The position numbers and the translations under genes are program-made. From Aquamicrobium zhengzhouense (GTDB taxonomy: Bacteria > Pseudomonadota > Alphaproteobacteria > Rhizobiales > Rhizobiaceae): a stretch of DNA of 64,000 bases. The notes beneath the pieces are model-generated. The model saw nothing but the letters and a program-made list of their open reading frames with translations, was not told the DNA's origin and made no database searches. This document shows positions 18,294 through 26,526 of this stretch, piece after piece. The DNA lies in assembly GCF_016124105.1 (NCBI RefSeq), contig NZ_JADGMQ010000003.1, positions 248,001 to 312,000 on the forward strand, in the 5' to 3' direction. Position 1 is the stretch's first letter, and each line of letters opens with the position of its first letter.

Positions 18294-18868
18294 GCCCCGC
18301 CGGTGCACGACCATCCCGCGAGTCCGTGCTCGACGCGTTCGCCGTTGAGAGCGAGCCTGGCCGCTCGACCCTAGAACGCTATCTGCGGCTTTACCCAGAA
18401 TATGCTGGGGAGCTCGTCGACCTCTCGCGCGAACTCCGCCGCGAGTCTTACGAAGACGCCGCACCCCTCTCTTCTGGCGATCAGGCGCTGATCGATGCGG
18501 CTTGGTCGCAACACGCGAAGGCTGTGCCGGCGGCGGCACCCGACCCTTTCGCGGCGCTGACGGTTGATGACTGGCGCACCGTCGCCCAGGATTTGGACGT
18601 GCCCCGACAGGTCGTGACCGCGCTGCGCGAACGGCGGGTCTCTCTCGTCAGTATCCCGCGACGCTTCCTGGCGATGTTAGCTGAGGCGATGCGCAGCTCT
18701 GTCGCGCAGTTGGAGTCGTCCTGGGAGCCAGCTCCGCTGCTCGTCGCGCGCAGCTACAAGGCCGATAATAAGCCGGCGGCGGGCGAGCAGGTCACCTTCG
18801 AGCAGGTGCTGATCGACGCTGGCGTTCCGGCCGAGATGCGCGCCAGATTGCTGGCGGAGGCTGACTGA
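18290..18868 (+). CDS. Uncharacterised protein coupled to the sigma-like gene
   Basis: A 192-residue, mostly helical, acidic protein without membrane segments. I do not recognise a family. It begins at GTG 18290, overlapping the sigma-like stop by 4 bases, and ends one base before the ImmA/IrrE-UvrD gene. Its first third (ESVLDAFAVESEPGRSTLERYLRLYPEYAGELVDL) looks like a short helical bundle, as in some serine/threonine-kinase-associated or anti-sigma proteins. The coupling suggests it partners or restrains the sigma-like protein, but this is inference from position only. Confidence 0.6.
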   Translation: MSPAGARPSRESVLDAFAVESEPGRSTLERYLRLYPEYAGELVDLSRELRRESYEDAAPLSSGDQALIDAAWSQHAKAVPAAAPDPFAALTVDDWRTVAQDLDVPRQVVTALRERRVSLVSIPRRFLAMLAEAMRSSVAQLESSWEPAPLLVARSYKADNKPAAGEQVTFEQVLIDAGVPAEMRARLLAEAD

Positions 18869-18869
18869 C

Positions 18870-21800
18870 ATGGATAGTGTGGAGCTCGCCAGGCAAGTCG
18901 CCGCTGAGCTTCACGCTCGCCTCGTTGCATCCGGCGCCGATCCCTGGTCGCCTTATGATTTTGCTGTCGCTGAGGCCAAGTGGCGAGGGATCGACGTCGA
19001 GCCAACGGCGGCAGGGGCGGCTGTCCTCAACGGTGGCCGCGCGACCTTTGTCGCCGCCGACGATCTGATCCTCCATGAAAACATCGGATCTAGGTTCGAG
19101 CAGGCCTTCCTCGTGGCGCATGAGATCGGCCATGTAGAGCTTGGCGACGATCCCGAAGGTGAGCCCGCGCCGGCGATTGATCCGGCCCGCGCGGCCGAGC
19201 CGTCGCCGGTCGGGATCGATCGGGTGATCGACTATGGGCGCAGGCAGCGTCGCGAGGTCCAGATGGATCTTTTCGCGCGCGAACTGCTGATCCCGCGAAA
19301 CGTCGTGCGGGCGCTTCATGTGGATGGCGGCCTTTCCGCTTCTGAGATCGCTGCAAAACTCGGGGCGCCGTTCGAGGTCGTGGCGCAGCAGTTGTTCGAT
19401 GCCTTGCTGTTGCCGCCGGTGCCGCCCACGCCGGCGGCAACGCACGTCGAACGGCCGCTCAATCCGCTGCAAGCGGCGGCGGCGGCGCATCGCGGGGAAG
19501 CCTATCTGCTGGAAGCGGGTCCTGGCACCGGGAAGACCCAGACGTTGATCGCGCGTGTCGAAGGCCTTCTGGAAGAGGGTATCGATCCCAGGCGTATCTT
19601 GCTCCTAACCTTCTCGAACAAGGCGGCGGGTGAGATGGCCGAAAGGATCGCGCGCAAGCGGCCCGAGGCGGCGGCCGCGATGTGGATCGGCACGTTCCAT
19701 GCCTTCGGCCTCGATATCATCCGTCGCTTCCACGCGGAGCTCGGCCTGTCGAAAGACCCGCGGATGATGGATAGGACCGAGGCGGTCGAGCTCCTCGAGG
19801 AGGAGTTTCCGCGGCTGAGGCTCGCGCACTACCGCAACCTCTATGATCCCACCCAGATCATCGCTGACATGCTGGCCGCCGTCTCGCGGGCGAAGGACGA
19901 GGTAGTCGACGCTGAAACCTACGCCGGACTCGCCGATGCCATGTTGGCGAAGGCGGGTGATCCGGAAGCGCGTGAAGCGGCAGAACGCGCTGTCGAGGTG
20001 GCCCGTGTCTATGCCGCCTATGAACAGCTCAAGCGCAACGCGCACTGCATTGACTTCGGCGATCTTGTCGCTTTGCCAGTGCAACTGCTCGAAAAGGACG
20101 CGGCCATCTGTGCGGCGCTGCAGGCGCGATATGATCATGTCCTGGTCGATGAGTATCAGGACGTGAACCGCAGCAGCGTCCGGTTGCTGAGGGCGCTACG
20201 GCCTGACGGCCGCAATCTCTGGATGGTCGGTGACGCCAAGCAGTCGATCTACCGTTTTCGCGGCGCCTCATCCTTCAACATGACCCGGTTCGGCAAGGAG
20301 GACTTCCCCGGCGGCAAGCGCGGTCGATTGAAGCGCAACTACCGTTCGGTGCCTGAGATCGTTGCCAGCTTCTCCGGCTTTGCGATCACGATGCGCGCGG
20401 GCGACGCGGACAGCGGCCTCGAAGCGGTTAGGGAAGCTAATGGACATAGGCCGGAGCTGCGCACGGTCCAGCGCGCCGAGCTGCAGCAGGTCGCTTTGGC
20501 CGATGCAATCGAGGAACTCCGGCGCGAGGGCTACGCCTATCGCGAGCAGGCAGTCCTATGCACCGGTAACGAAAAGCTGTCGACGATCGGTCAGGACCTC
20601 GAACGGCTGGGTGTGCCGGTCCTGTTTCTGGGCAGTCTGTTCGAGCGGGGGGAGGTCAAGGATCTTCTGGCTCTTCTTTCGATCCTTGTCGACCGGCGCG
20701 CCATGGGCCTGGTGCGCATTGCCTGCTGGCCGGACTTTGTCACCAGCTTCGCCGATGTGGCCGCGGTCTTTGACCATCTACGGGCGGCCGGGCATGCGCC
20801 GGCCAGTTGGCTGCGGGATGGCGAGACGATCCCCGGTTTGAGCGACGGCGGGCGACGGACCCTTGTCGGGCTCGCGGCTGCGCTCGACGGGTTCGATCAG
20901 ACGGCCTCGCCCTGGACCGTGCTCGCGATGCTGCTGCTTGATCGCACGCGCATTGCTGCACGGTTCGTAACGTCGGCGGACCTCGCCGATCGCACGCGCG
21001 GCATCGCGATTTGGCAGTTCCTCAACTTCGTGCGGGGGCAGCCGGCCGGACGCGGGCTGCCCATCACCCGCCTGCTCGATCGAGTGCGCAGGCTTGTCCG
21101 GCTCGGCGACGATCGCGATCTGCGTCAGTTGCCGGCGGCCGCGCAACATCTCGACGCAGTGCGGCTGATGACTATCCACGGCGCCAAGGGCTTGGAGTTT
21201 GGCGGCGTTCATATCCCTGGGCTCAACAGCGATACGATCCCACGCACGCCGCCGGCACCGCCCTGTCCGGCGCCCGATGGCATGATCGTAGGCGCCGAAG
21301 GCAGCGCGATCGAGACGTTCCGCGCGGGTCAGGCCGAGGAGCAGGAGTGTCTGTTCTACGTGGCGCAGTCGCGCGCCCGCGACCGCCTGATCCTTTATGC
21401 GCCGACCGAGAAGAGCAACGGCCACAACCGACCGCTGTCGCCATTCCTCGACCGTCTCGGGGGCACCCTGACGCGCCGCTCGGTCGTGCCGGCGCGGCCG
21501 CTTCCCGTGGCCGCGGAAGCTCGGGAAATCGATTTGATAGTCGACGGACGGCTACGCTTCGGCGCCCCGCAGATCGCTCTTTATGAATCCTGCCCGCGCC
21601 GCTTCTTCTACACGCATGTCCTGCAGGTCGGCGGCCGGCGGACCGCGACTGCCTTCATGCATCTGCACGAGGCGGTTCGCGTGGTGGTCGAGGTGGTGAT
21701 CGCTGCAAACGAGCCCGTGACCGAGCGGGACCTGGAGGATCGCACCGACGCGGCGCTTGCCGATCGAGGTCTGGGCGACCATGGCTATCGCGCGGAATTT

Positions 21801-22271
21801 CGCGATCTGGCCCTTGCGATGCTGCGCTTCTTCCTATCGAACCGCGCTGGCGCGGCTGTCGAAACGCCCGTTGCGCTTAGCCTCAATTTCGGCGGCGAGG
21901 AGATCGTGGTTCGGCCGGATGAGGTGCTGGTGCGGCCGGACGGCGTTCGTGCCGTACGTCACATTCGCACGGGCCATATGCGGTCGGCCGAGAGCGAGGA
22001 TGTCGGGGCGGCGGCGCTGATGCTGGCGGTCCAACGTGCCTCGCCCGGCGCTGTCGCTGAGCTTGTCCATCTTTCCGACGGCGAGACGCATGCCATCGCG
22101 TTGTCGGATCGGAAGCTGAAGGGGCGCAAGGACAAGCTCGTAGAGTTTCTCGGCGACATCCGGGCGGGGCGGTTTCCGGCCCAGGTTTCGTCGCGCACCT
22201 GCCCGAACTGTCCGGCCTTCTTCATCTGCGGCCAGACCCCGGACGGCCCCTTGAAAAAAAAGTTCGCCTGA
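18870..22271 (+). CDS. ImmA/IrrE metallopeptidase - UvrD helicase - FeS nuclease-like fusion
   Basis: The 1,133-residue protein has three parts. Residues 1 to about 190 form an ImmA/IrrE zinc metallopeptidase with H84-E85-I-G-H88. From about 200 a UvrD/Rep superfamily 1 helicase follows: GPGTGKT at 217-223, TFSNKAAGEM, GTFHAFG, VDEYQDVNRS, GDAKQSIYRFRG and TIHGAKGLEF. The end (about 895-1133) has the four-cysteine iron-sulfur staple of AddB/Cas4-type nucleases: C908, C1111, C1114, C1120. The catalytic DxKTG of such nucleases is replaced by RHIRTG, so cutting may be lost. ImmA-type proteases cleave repressors upon DNA damage, so this could couple DNA-end processing to protease activation. It begins one base after the preceding gene. 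Confidence 0.85.
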   Translation: MDSVELARQVAAELHARLVASGADPWSPYDFAVAEAKWRGIDVEPTAAGAAVLNGGRATFVAADDLILHENIGSRFEQAFLVAHEIGHVELGDDPEGEPAPAIDPARAAEPSPVGIDRVIDYGRRQRREVQMDLFARELLIPRNVVRALHVDGGLSASEIAAKLGAPFEVVAQQLFDALLLPPVPPTPAATHVERPLNPLQAAAAAHRGEAYLLEAGPGTGKTQTLIARVEGLLEEGIDPRRILLLTFSNKAAGEMAERIARKRPEAAAAMWIGTFHAFGLDIIRRFHAELGLSKDPRMMDRTEAVELLEEEFPRLRLAHYRNLYDPTQIIADMLAAVSRAKDEVVDAETYAGLADAMLAKAGDPEAREAAERAVEVARVYAAYEQLKRNAHCIDFGDLVALPVQLLEKDAAICAALQARYDHVLVDEYQDVNRSSVRLLRALRPDGRNLWMVGDAKQSIYRFRGASSFNMTRFGKEDFPGGKRGRLKRNYRSVPEIVASFSGFAITMRAGDADSGLEAVREANGHRPELRTVQRAELQQVALADAIEELRREGYAYREQAVLCTGNEKLSTIGQDLERLGVPVLFLGSLFERGEVKDLLALLSILVDRRAMGLVRIACWPDFVTSFADVAAVFDHLRAAGHAPASWLRDGETIPGLSDGGRRTLVGLAAALDGFDQTASPWTVLAMLLLDRTRIAARFVTSADLADRTRGIAIWQFLNFVRGQPAGRGLPITRLLDRVRRLVRLGDDRDLRQLPAAAQHLDAVRLMTIHGAKGLEFGGVHIPGLNSDTIPRTPPAPPCPAPDGMIVGAEGSAIETFRAGQAEEQECLFYVAQSRARDRLILYAPTEKSNGHNRPLSPFLDRLGGTLTRRSVVPARPLPVAAEAREIDLIVDGRLRFGAPQIALYESCPRRFFYTHVLQVGGRRTATAFMHLHEAVRVVVEVVIAANEPVTERDLEDRTDAALADRGLGDHGYRAEFRDLALAMLRFFLSNRAGAAVETPVALSLNFGGEEIVVRPDEVLVRPDGVRAVRHIRTGHMRSAESEDVGAAALMLAVQRASPGAVAELVHLSDGETHAIALSDRKLKGRKDKLVEFLGDIRAGRFPAQVSSRTCPNCPAFFICGQTPDGPLKKKFA

Positions 22272-22352
22272 CCTTACCGGTCGGCCGACCTCGCTCCGAT
22301 TGGACCCTTAGAGCCGCGGCGTCGCCTCGGAAGAAACTAAGGATCCAATCTT

Positions 22353-23099
22353 ATGACTACCGAAGAACTTCTTGATTACGACGATCTCGGCGACGCCCTG
22401 CGCGAAGGCCGGGCGTTGCGTCCGGCGCGGGAATATCGCTTTCTCCTCGCGCAGGGCGATCTCAACTTCAAGTCCCGCGTGGTGAGCGATCCCGTGCCGC
22501 TCGGTCGCCAGTTGCTTGAGGCCGCGGCGCTCGACCCGCGGGACGGCTACAGCCTCTTCGCGATCCTGCCCTCGGGCGATTTCGAGGATGTGAGGCTTAA
22601 CGAGCCGTTCGACCTGCGTGAGCGCGGTGCCGAGCGATTCATCGTCTTTCAGACCGATCGCGACTTCAAGCTGACCCTCAACGACGACGAGCTGCGCTGG
22701 GGCAAACCGGCCATCAGCGGCACGATCCTCTATGGCCTCGCTAAGCCGGGTGAAGGCGAGGGAGTCTTCCTCGAAGTCCCTGGCGGCGAAGATCGCCTTG
22801 TCGAACATGGTGACCTGATCGATCTGACCGAGCCCGGCATCGAGCGGTTTATCACCGCGCGGCTGACGTTCGAGATCGTCGTCAATTCGCGGCCGCGCAC
22901 GGTGAACGCCCGCACGGTCACGTTCGAGCAGATCGTCCAGCTCGCCTTCCCGGGCCAGCACGAGCTCAACGTCGTCTTCTCGATGACTTACCGGCACGCG
23001 GCATCGACGCCGCACGCTGGTGAGCTCGGGGCTGGCGGCTCCGTCGATGTCAAGAAGAAGGGCACGGTGTTCAATGTCACGCGCACTGTTCAGTCTTAA
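22353..23099 (+). CDS. Multi-ubiquitin-like (three beta-grasp) protein
   Basis: The 248-residue protein contains three tandem beta-grasp repeats (about 26-98, 104-168 and 171-248), matching the Multi_ubiq family of prokaryotic ubiquitin-like proteins. The third ends in the family-typical VFNVTRTVQS. There is no C-terminal di-glycine, as in many polymeric bacterial forms, where the chemistry of attachment differs from eukaryotic ubiquitin. Its 3' end overlaps the E1-like gene by 26 bases. With the following two genes it forms a ubiquitin-like conjugation module of the type linked to antiphage defence (Bil/Bub-like operons). Confidence 0.85.
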   Translation: MTTEELLDYDDLGDALREGRALRPAREYRFLLAQGDLNFKSRVVSDPVPLGRQLLEAAALDPRDGYSLFAILPSGDFEDVRLNEPFDLRERGAERFIVFQTDRDFKLTLNDDELRWGKPAISGTILYGLAKPGEGEGVFLEVPGGEDRLVEHGDLIDLTEPGIERFITARLTFEIVVNSRPRTVNARTVTFEQIVQLAFPGQHELNVVFSMTYRHAASTPHAGELGAGGSVDVKKKGTVFNVTRTVQS

Positions 23100-24246
23100 T
23101 CCGGACCTCAAGCGGCTGCTGGATGAGGGTTACTTCGTCCAGCAGCAGGGTGGACATCTCGTTATGCGCGAGGTGCCCTACGTCGATGCGCGCCGGGAGG
23201 TGCGCATCGGCACTCTCATCTCCAGCCTCACGCTGGCCGGAGATCACACGCGCACCCCCGACACCCACGTCGTCCATTGGGACGGTGACTTTCCGTGCCA
23301 CGCCGATGGCTCGCCTATCCAGGGCATCTCGCACGCGGCAGGCGCCTTCGATCTCGGCCATGGCCTGAAGGCGACGCACAGCTTCTCGAGCAAACCGGAT
23401 GGAGGGTACGCCGACTACCACCATAAGATGACGAGCTACGCGAACATCATTGCGGGGCCGGCTGCGGTGTTGAAGCCCGGCGCGACGGCTCGTACCTTCC
23501 GTGAGCCGGAAAAAGAGGAAGAGATCGTCTTCAATTACGTCGAGACCGCCTCCGACCGTGTCGGAATTGGCGTCCTGACCGAACGGCTCATCAACGAACG
23601 AGTCGCCATCATCGGCGGCGGCGGCACCGGCGGCTACATTCTGGATTTCGTCGCCAAGACGCCGGTTCGTGAAATTCGACTCTTCGACAGCGACGAGTTC
23701 CTGACCCACAACGCGTTTCGCGCGCCGGGTGCTCCGAGTCTGGAGGAACTGCGAGAAGCGCCGAAGAAGGTTGACTATCTGAAGCGCATCTACAGCCGGA
23801 TGCATCGGAATATTGTGGCGCACGACATCGCGCTCGGCGTCGACAACATCCATCTCCTTGACGGCATCACCTTCGCATTCCTGTCCCTCGATGCGGGTGA
23901 CGCGAAGCGGTTGATCGTCGAGAAGCTCGAGGCGATTGGTGCCGCGTTCGTCGATGTCGGTATGGGCCTTGAGCTCGATGAGGGATCGCTCGGCGGCATC
24001 CTGCGGGTGACCGCCAGCACGCCGGAGAAGCGGGATCACGCCCGGCAGCGCATCTCCTTCGCTGGCGGCGGCGCGAAGGACATCTACGCGTCCAACATTC
24101 AAGTCGCGGATCTCAACGCCTTGAATGCCGTCCTCGCGGTCGTGAAGTGGAAGAAGATCCGCGGATTCTATCGCGATCTCGAGCGCGAGCACCACTGCAC
24201 CTACACCACCGATGGCAACATGCTGATCAATGGGGACCTTGGGTGA
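23074..24246 (+). CDS. ThiF-family E1-like adenylyltransferase with N-terminal E2-like/DUF6791 region
   Basis: The 390-residue protein has an N-terminal domain (about 1-150) with the conserved cysteine C75 in DGDFPCHADG and an HHKMTSYANIIAGPA segment, which matches the domain that precedes ThiF in multi-ubiquitin operons and may serve as E2. Residues 175-340 are the E1 adenylation domain: IGGGGTGG at 180-187, then RLFDSDEF and THNAFRAPG for ATP and Mg binding. A cysteine near the end (HHCTYTT) could be the E1 thioester site. It would activate the triple ubiquitin-like protein. The start overlaps the upstream gene and the stop overlaps the DUF6527 start by one base. Confidence 0.85.
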   Translation: MSRALFSLNPDLKRLLDEGYFVQQQGGHLVMREVPYVDARREVRIGTLISSLTLAGDHTRTPDTHVVHWDGDFPCHADGSPIQGISHAAGAFDLGHGLKATHSFSSKPDGGYADYHHKMTSYANIIAGPAAVLKPGATARTFREPEKEEEIVFNYVETASDRVGIGVLTERLINERVAIIGGGGTGGYILDFVAKTPVREIRLFDSDEFLTHNAFRAPGAPSLEELREAPKKVDYLKRIYSRMHRNIVAHDIALGVDNIHLLDGITFAFLSLDAGDAKRLIVEKLEAIGAAFVDVGMGLELDEGSLGGILRVTASTPEKRDHARQRISFAGGGAKDIYASNIQVADLNALNAVLAVVKWKKIRGFYRDLEREHHCTYTTDGNMLINGDLG

Positions 24247-24683
24247 TGCGTCACAAGCGACTCGATCATCGTTTCCTCGAACATATTCCTGAACGCCTGG
24301 AGCCAGGCGTCCTCTATATTTCGATGGGATATGCGACATCGGCCCATAGCTGCTGCTGCGGTTGCGGCGAGGAGGTTGTGGCGCCCTTCACGCCGACCGA
24401 TTGGAAGATGACGTTCGACGGCGAGACCGTCTCGCTTCGGCCGTCGATCGGTAATTGGAGCTTGAAGTGCCGGTCACACTACGTGATCGATCGCGGCAAG
24501 GTGATTAAAGCCGGCCCTTGGAGTGACGAGCAGGTTGAAGCAGAGCGTCGTCGTGATCGCGCTGCCAAAACACAGTTTTACGGGCAGGCGCCAAAGATTG
24601 AACCTTCTGTTCAGTCTGCTCCTGTGAAGGCGGCGCCAAGCTTCTGGCGTCGGATCTGGAACTGGATATCTGGCAGGTCGTAA
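24246..24683 (+). CDS. DUF6527 protein of the ubiquitin-like module
   Basis: The 145-residue protein has the DUF6527 pattern: a CCCGCGEEVVAPFTP cluster, then RPSIGNWSLKCRSHYVI, suggesting a bound metal (cysteines near residues 35-38 and 77) and a conserved Ser-His pair. Families in this position are thought to process or remove the ubiquitin-like modifier (BubE-like), but I cannot confirm catalysis from sequence. The C-terminal tail after residue 125 ends in an amphipathic FWRRIWNWI stretch that could touch the membrane. The ATG at 24246 overlaps the E1 stop, so it is translationally coupled. It is the last gene of the locus. Confidence 0.8.
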   Translation: MRHKRLDHRFLEHIPERLEPGVLYISMGYATSAHSCCCGCGEEVVAPFTPTDWKMTFDGETVSLRPSIGNWSLKCRSHYVIDRGKVIKAGPWSDEQVEAERRRDRAAKTQFYGQAPKIEPSVQSAPVKAAPSFWRRIWNWISGRS

Positions 24684-25220
24684 CGGTAAGCCCGGTGGCA
24701 ATATGTCGTCGGGCTTAGCGCGCTTCCAGTGCCGAGTCTGGCCTTGCAAGAGCGCAGACGCAAAACCGAACTATCGTCCACTAGGACAGATGCGGCGTGG
24801 ACGTCGGCTACCTAACTAAGGCCAGATTCCGCTCCAACGAGGTCAAGGTTCTGGCGGTCAGACAGCGTCACCTTATCCGAGGTTTGGGAGACGGTGAACT
24901 CAGTACGGAATTTCTTAAGTGATTGAGTTTGCTGAAGAAGTATAGAAATCTTATTGTGGCTTCATTTCGAAGAAAACTGGTAATTTATCATCCCACTCCG
25001 TCCGGACGTGGCCGACAATAAGCTAATAAAATCAGTTATTTCCGTGATCGTCCGGGACTATGCGTGACCCGAAATGCCCATGGGGTATCGAGCGGGATAG
25101 TTGTGGAACACACGACAAATTTAAGTATCTGACTGTAAATAAACAGAAATCATGAAGGATTCTGGTAAGAGGGGACGTTAACAGGGGTATGTTATCCGTG
25201 TCCAGCCGTGATCATCACGT
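24684..25220. other. 537-base gene-free region after the ubiquitin-like module
   Basis: A possible terminator hairpin (TAAGCCC and GGGCTTA) lies about 5-35 bases after the DUF6527 stop. A minus-strand frame from about 24956 to a stop at 24812 reads LKKFRTEFTVSQTSDKV, then TLSDRQNLDLVGAE, which is gene-like but has no start codon, so it may be a relic. The last 200 bases are AT-rich. The text GTTAACAGGGGTATG near 25178 resembles GTTAATTGGGGTATG near 8951, in both cases downstream of an AlpA-like gene. Confidence 0.35.
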
Positions 25221-25445
25221 TCAGTCCTCGGTCTGCACGTTGATTCGTCCTGTGGCACGGCAGGGTACCTTGTTCTGCTCATCCCAAGCTTCAAGCTCGC
25301 CGGCTGGGTAGAGGACAGCTTTGCCGATCTTTACGAAGGATGGACCTATGCGCATTGCTCTCCAATTTCTCAGTGTACCAACAGAAACGCTCCCACGATA
25401 ACGCTCTGAGACTTCTTCAGGGGTAAGAAATCTGTTCTCTGTCAT
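25221..25445 (-). CDS. AlpA/excisionase-like helix-turn-helix protein, copy 3
   Basis: The 74-residue protein (FLTPEEVSERYRG, then GTLRNWRAMRIGPSFVKIGKAVLYP) is a close paralogue of copy 1 at 9137-9379, sharing the GTLRNWR-xRIGPS-KIGKA-LYP core. It begins with ATG at 25445 with GGAGAC upstream. Together the two copies border the defence block on both sides in the same orientation. It is probably a DNA-binding regulator or recombination directionality factor; no integrase is adjacent. Confidence 0.78.
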   Translation of the reverse strand: MTENRFLTPEEVSERYRGSVSVGTLRNWRAMRIGPSFVKIGKAVLYPAGELEAWDEQNKVPCRATGRINVQTED

Positions 25446-25863
25446 CGCGGTCTCCTTGAGAGGGGGCCGAGTGACAACTGGATGGCTGAGCTGGGATTGC
25501 GCTCATTCGATCACAGTCGGCATAGACTACGGCCCCTAGATCACTTCTATGCACGGGAATACATGCGTGATCCTGAAGCACGGCGAAAGCAGAAATGGCC
25601 AGTCGTAGGGAAGCCGGATAATGCCGGATAAACATCGGCGGGTTTGCAGCTCAATGCGCCAGGACGACGGATCAGCTCGGTTGCATTTTGTTGTGTCCGC
25701 CAGACCGGACACGCCGGGCAGCGCCCTCCGCCATCCCACGAGCTTGCAAAGTTGGCACACGGGTGCCCGATCACTGAACAATATCGAGGCACGCTCAAGT
25801 TCGGTCCTTAAGGCTGCCTTAAGCCTCGTATAGAAATGCGACCTAGAACCTCGGGTGATAACC
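25446..25863. other. 418-base region with possible transposase debris and regulator promoter
   Basis: No intact gene is seen. On the minus strand between about 25790 and 25480, fragments in all three frames (GAPVCQLC-like, then a basic segment, then LAISAFAVLQD) loosely follow the order of an IS1595-type transposase N-terminus, so this may be a frameshifted relic; confidence is low. The last 60 bases hold the direct-repeat operator (25807-25823) and a TATAGA -10-like element for the response regulator. Confidence 0.35.
25807..25823 (+). promoter_or_regulatory. TTAAG-N6-TTAAG operator, response-regulator promoter
   Basis: Two CTTAAG hexamers start at 25807 and 25818, 11 bp apart, the spacing bound by tandem OmpR-type regulators. 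A TATAGA -10-like element follows about 5 bases later, so the site covers the -35 position. The same arrangement precedes three other units in this cluster. Confidence 0.7.
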
Positions 25864-26526
25864 ATGCGCGTGCTGATAGTCGAAGATGATGCCGTCCTTA
25901 GAGACGGATTGACGGTGGGCCTTTCGATTGGCGGCTTCACCGCCGATGCGGTCGAAACCTGCGAAGAAGCCGCCGCAGCTCTGACGAACCATGAGTTCGA
26001 TGCGCTGGTGCTCGACCTGATGCTTCCCGATGGCTCCGGCCTGGATGTGCTGAGATCCCTGCGGGAGCGGCAGGACGCCACACCTGTGCTCCTCCTGACT
26101 GCGCGTGATCAGGTCGCCGACCGGGTTCACGGACTGGATGCCGGTGCCGACGACTATCTCGGTAAACCGTTCGATCTGGACGAGGTCGCCGCGCGGCTGC
26201 GCGCGCTCGTCCGCCGCGCAGCGGGCCGCCCGCGATCAGTGCTTGAATGGCGGGGCTTGCGCCTCGATCCGGCGAACCAGAATGTCGAACGTCTGGGCGA
26301 ACCCATCCGTTTGTCCCGGCGCGAATACTCGATTTTGCATGCCCTGATGATCCATCCCGGTCAGATCCTGTCGCGAAGCCAGATTGAGGAGAAGCTTTAC
26401 GGCTGGCAGGAGGAGGTCGAGAGCAATGCCGTCGAGGTCCACATCCATCATCTTCGCGGCAAGCTGGGACCGGGCATAATCCAAACCGTCCGTGGGATCG
26501 GCTATCGCCTAGGGGACGAACCGTGA
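25864..26526 (+). CDS. OmpR-family response regulator
   Basis: The 220-residue protein has a receiver domain (phosphoacceptor D51 in LVLDLMLPDG, acidic pair D8/D9, conserved K near 104 in YLGKPF) and an OmpR/PhoB winged helix C-terminal domain (about 125-220, ending TVRGIGYRLG). ATG 25864 is preferred over GTG 25855. Its gene overlaps the sensor kinase gene. A direct repeat with 11-bp periodicity lies in its own promoter and upstream of the three neighbouring envelope units, so it probably controls them. It resembles QseB/PmrA-type regulators; the signal is unknown, with copper or envelope thiol stress likely from context. Confidence 0.92.
   Translation: MRVLIVEDDAVLRDGLTVGLSIGGFTADAVETCEEAAAALTNHEFDALVLDLMLPDGSGLDVLRSLRERQDATPVLLLTARDQVADRVHGLDAGADDYLGKPFDLDEVAARLRALVRRAAGRPRSVLEWRGLRLDPANQNVERLGEPIRLSRREYSILHALMIHPGQILSRSQIEEKLYGWQEEVESNAVEVHIHHLRGKLGPGIIQTVRGIGYRLGDEP

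Noticed and set aside
23077-24339. 420-codon minus-strand frame opposite the E1-like gene
   Set aside because: It is antisense to a gene with clear ThiF motifs and translational coupling.
25480-25790. IS1595-type transposase relic
   Set aside because: Similarity is scattered over three frames and could be chance; kept only as a note in the gap entry until a translated search is run.
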